This document shows, in pieces, positions 56,701 to 64,000 of a DNA stretch of 64,000 nt (positions are counted from its first letter, which is position 1; the number at the start of each line of letters is the position of its first letter). The position numbers and the translations under genes are program-made. Source of the stretch: Spirodela intermedia (taxonomy: Eukaryota > Streptophyta > Magnoliopsida > Alismatales > Araceae); the NCBI GenBank assembly GCA_902729315.2, contig LR746268.1, positions 6,865,501 to 6,929,500 of the forward strand, in the 5' to 3' direction. A model generated the notes under the pieces. The model ran no database searches, was not told the origin of the DNA, and saw only the letters and a program-made list of their open reading frames with translations.

Positions 56701-64000
<7,300 letters not shown>

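Overview
The window is nuclear DNA from a flowering plant. The genes are split by GT-AG introns with T-rich acceptors, the proteins are plant-specific family members, and the intergenic DNA is full of GA/CT microsatellites. The species cannot be named from the sequence. All identifications come from recognising protein families by eye; no search was run.

Layout. 1-8.1 kb: an intact four-exon GH28 polygalacturonase (2794-4211) and a decayed relative downstream (7098-7765). 8.1-15 kb: a BIR1-type LRR receptor-like kinase (10405-12350) and a second, chimeric gene (13539-15003). The chimera joins the promoter, leader and first 15 codons of an alkenal reductase in frame to the membrane-kinase half of the BIR1-like gene. 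15-24.5 kb: a tandem array of three intact NADP-dependent 2-alkenal/double-bond reductases (called A, B and C here) and a decayed fourth copy. B looks like a C/A hybrid made by unequal crossing-over. 24.6-30.5 kb, minus strand: the plastid acetolactate synthase regulatory (small) subunit, 12 exons. It is head-to-head with 31.7-38.5 kb, plus strand: an ankyrin-repeat, integrin-linked-kinase-type Raf-like (pseudo)kinase, 11 exons. 40.1-54.1 kb: a 13-exon glutamine-dependent NAD+ synthetase. 54.9-55.5 kb: a CT-rich minisatellite. 56.7 kb to the window end: the 5' part of a Rad21/SCC1-type cohesin kleisin of the SYN4 kind, cut off by the window edge.

How the parts relate. The right half (ALS regulatory subunit, ILK-type kinase, NAD+ synthetase, kleisin) is single-copy housekeeping DNA with large introns. 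The left half (polygalacturonase, BIR1-like, reductases) is dynamic. It shows tandem duplication, decay, a hybrid gene and an in-frame gene fusion that captured a promoter. The fused gene is the most unusual object here: it predicts a membrane-anchored BIR1-type kinase domain with no leucine-rich repeats and no signal peptide, under the upstream sequence of a detoxification reductase.

Exon boundaries were set by hand from splice consensus, reading-frame continuity and remembered family sequences. For every multi-exon gene the exon lengths sum to an open frame. Untranslated exons, transcription starts and poly(A) sites are not resolved.
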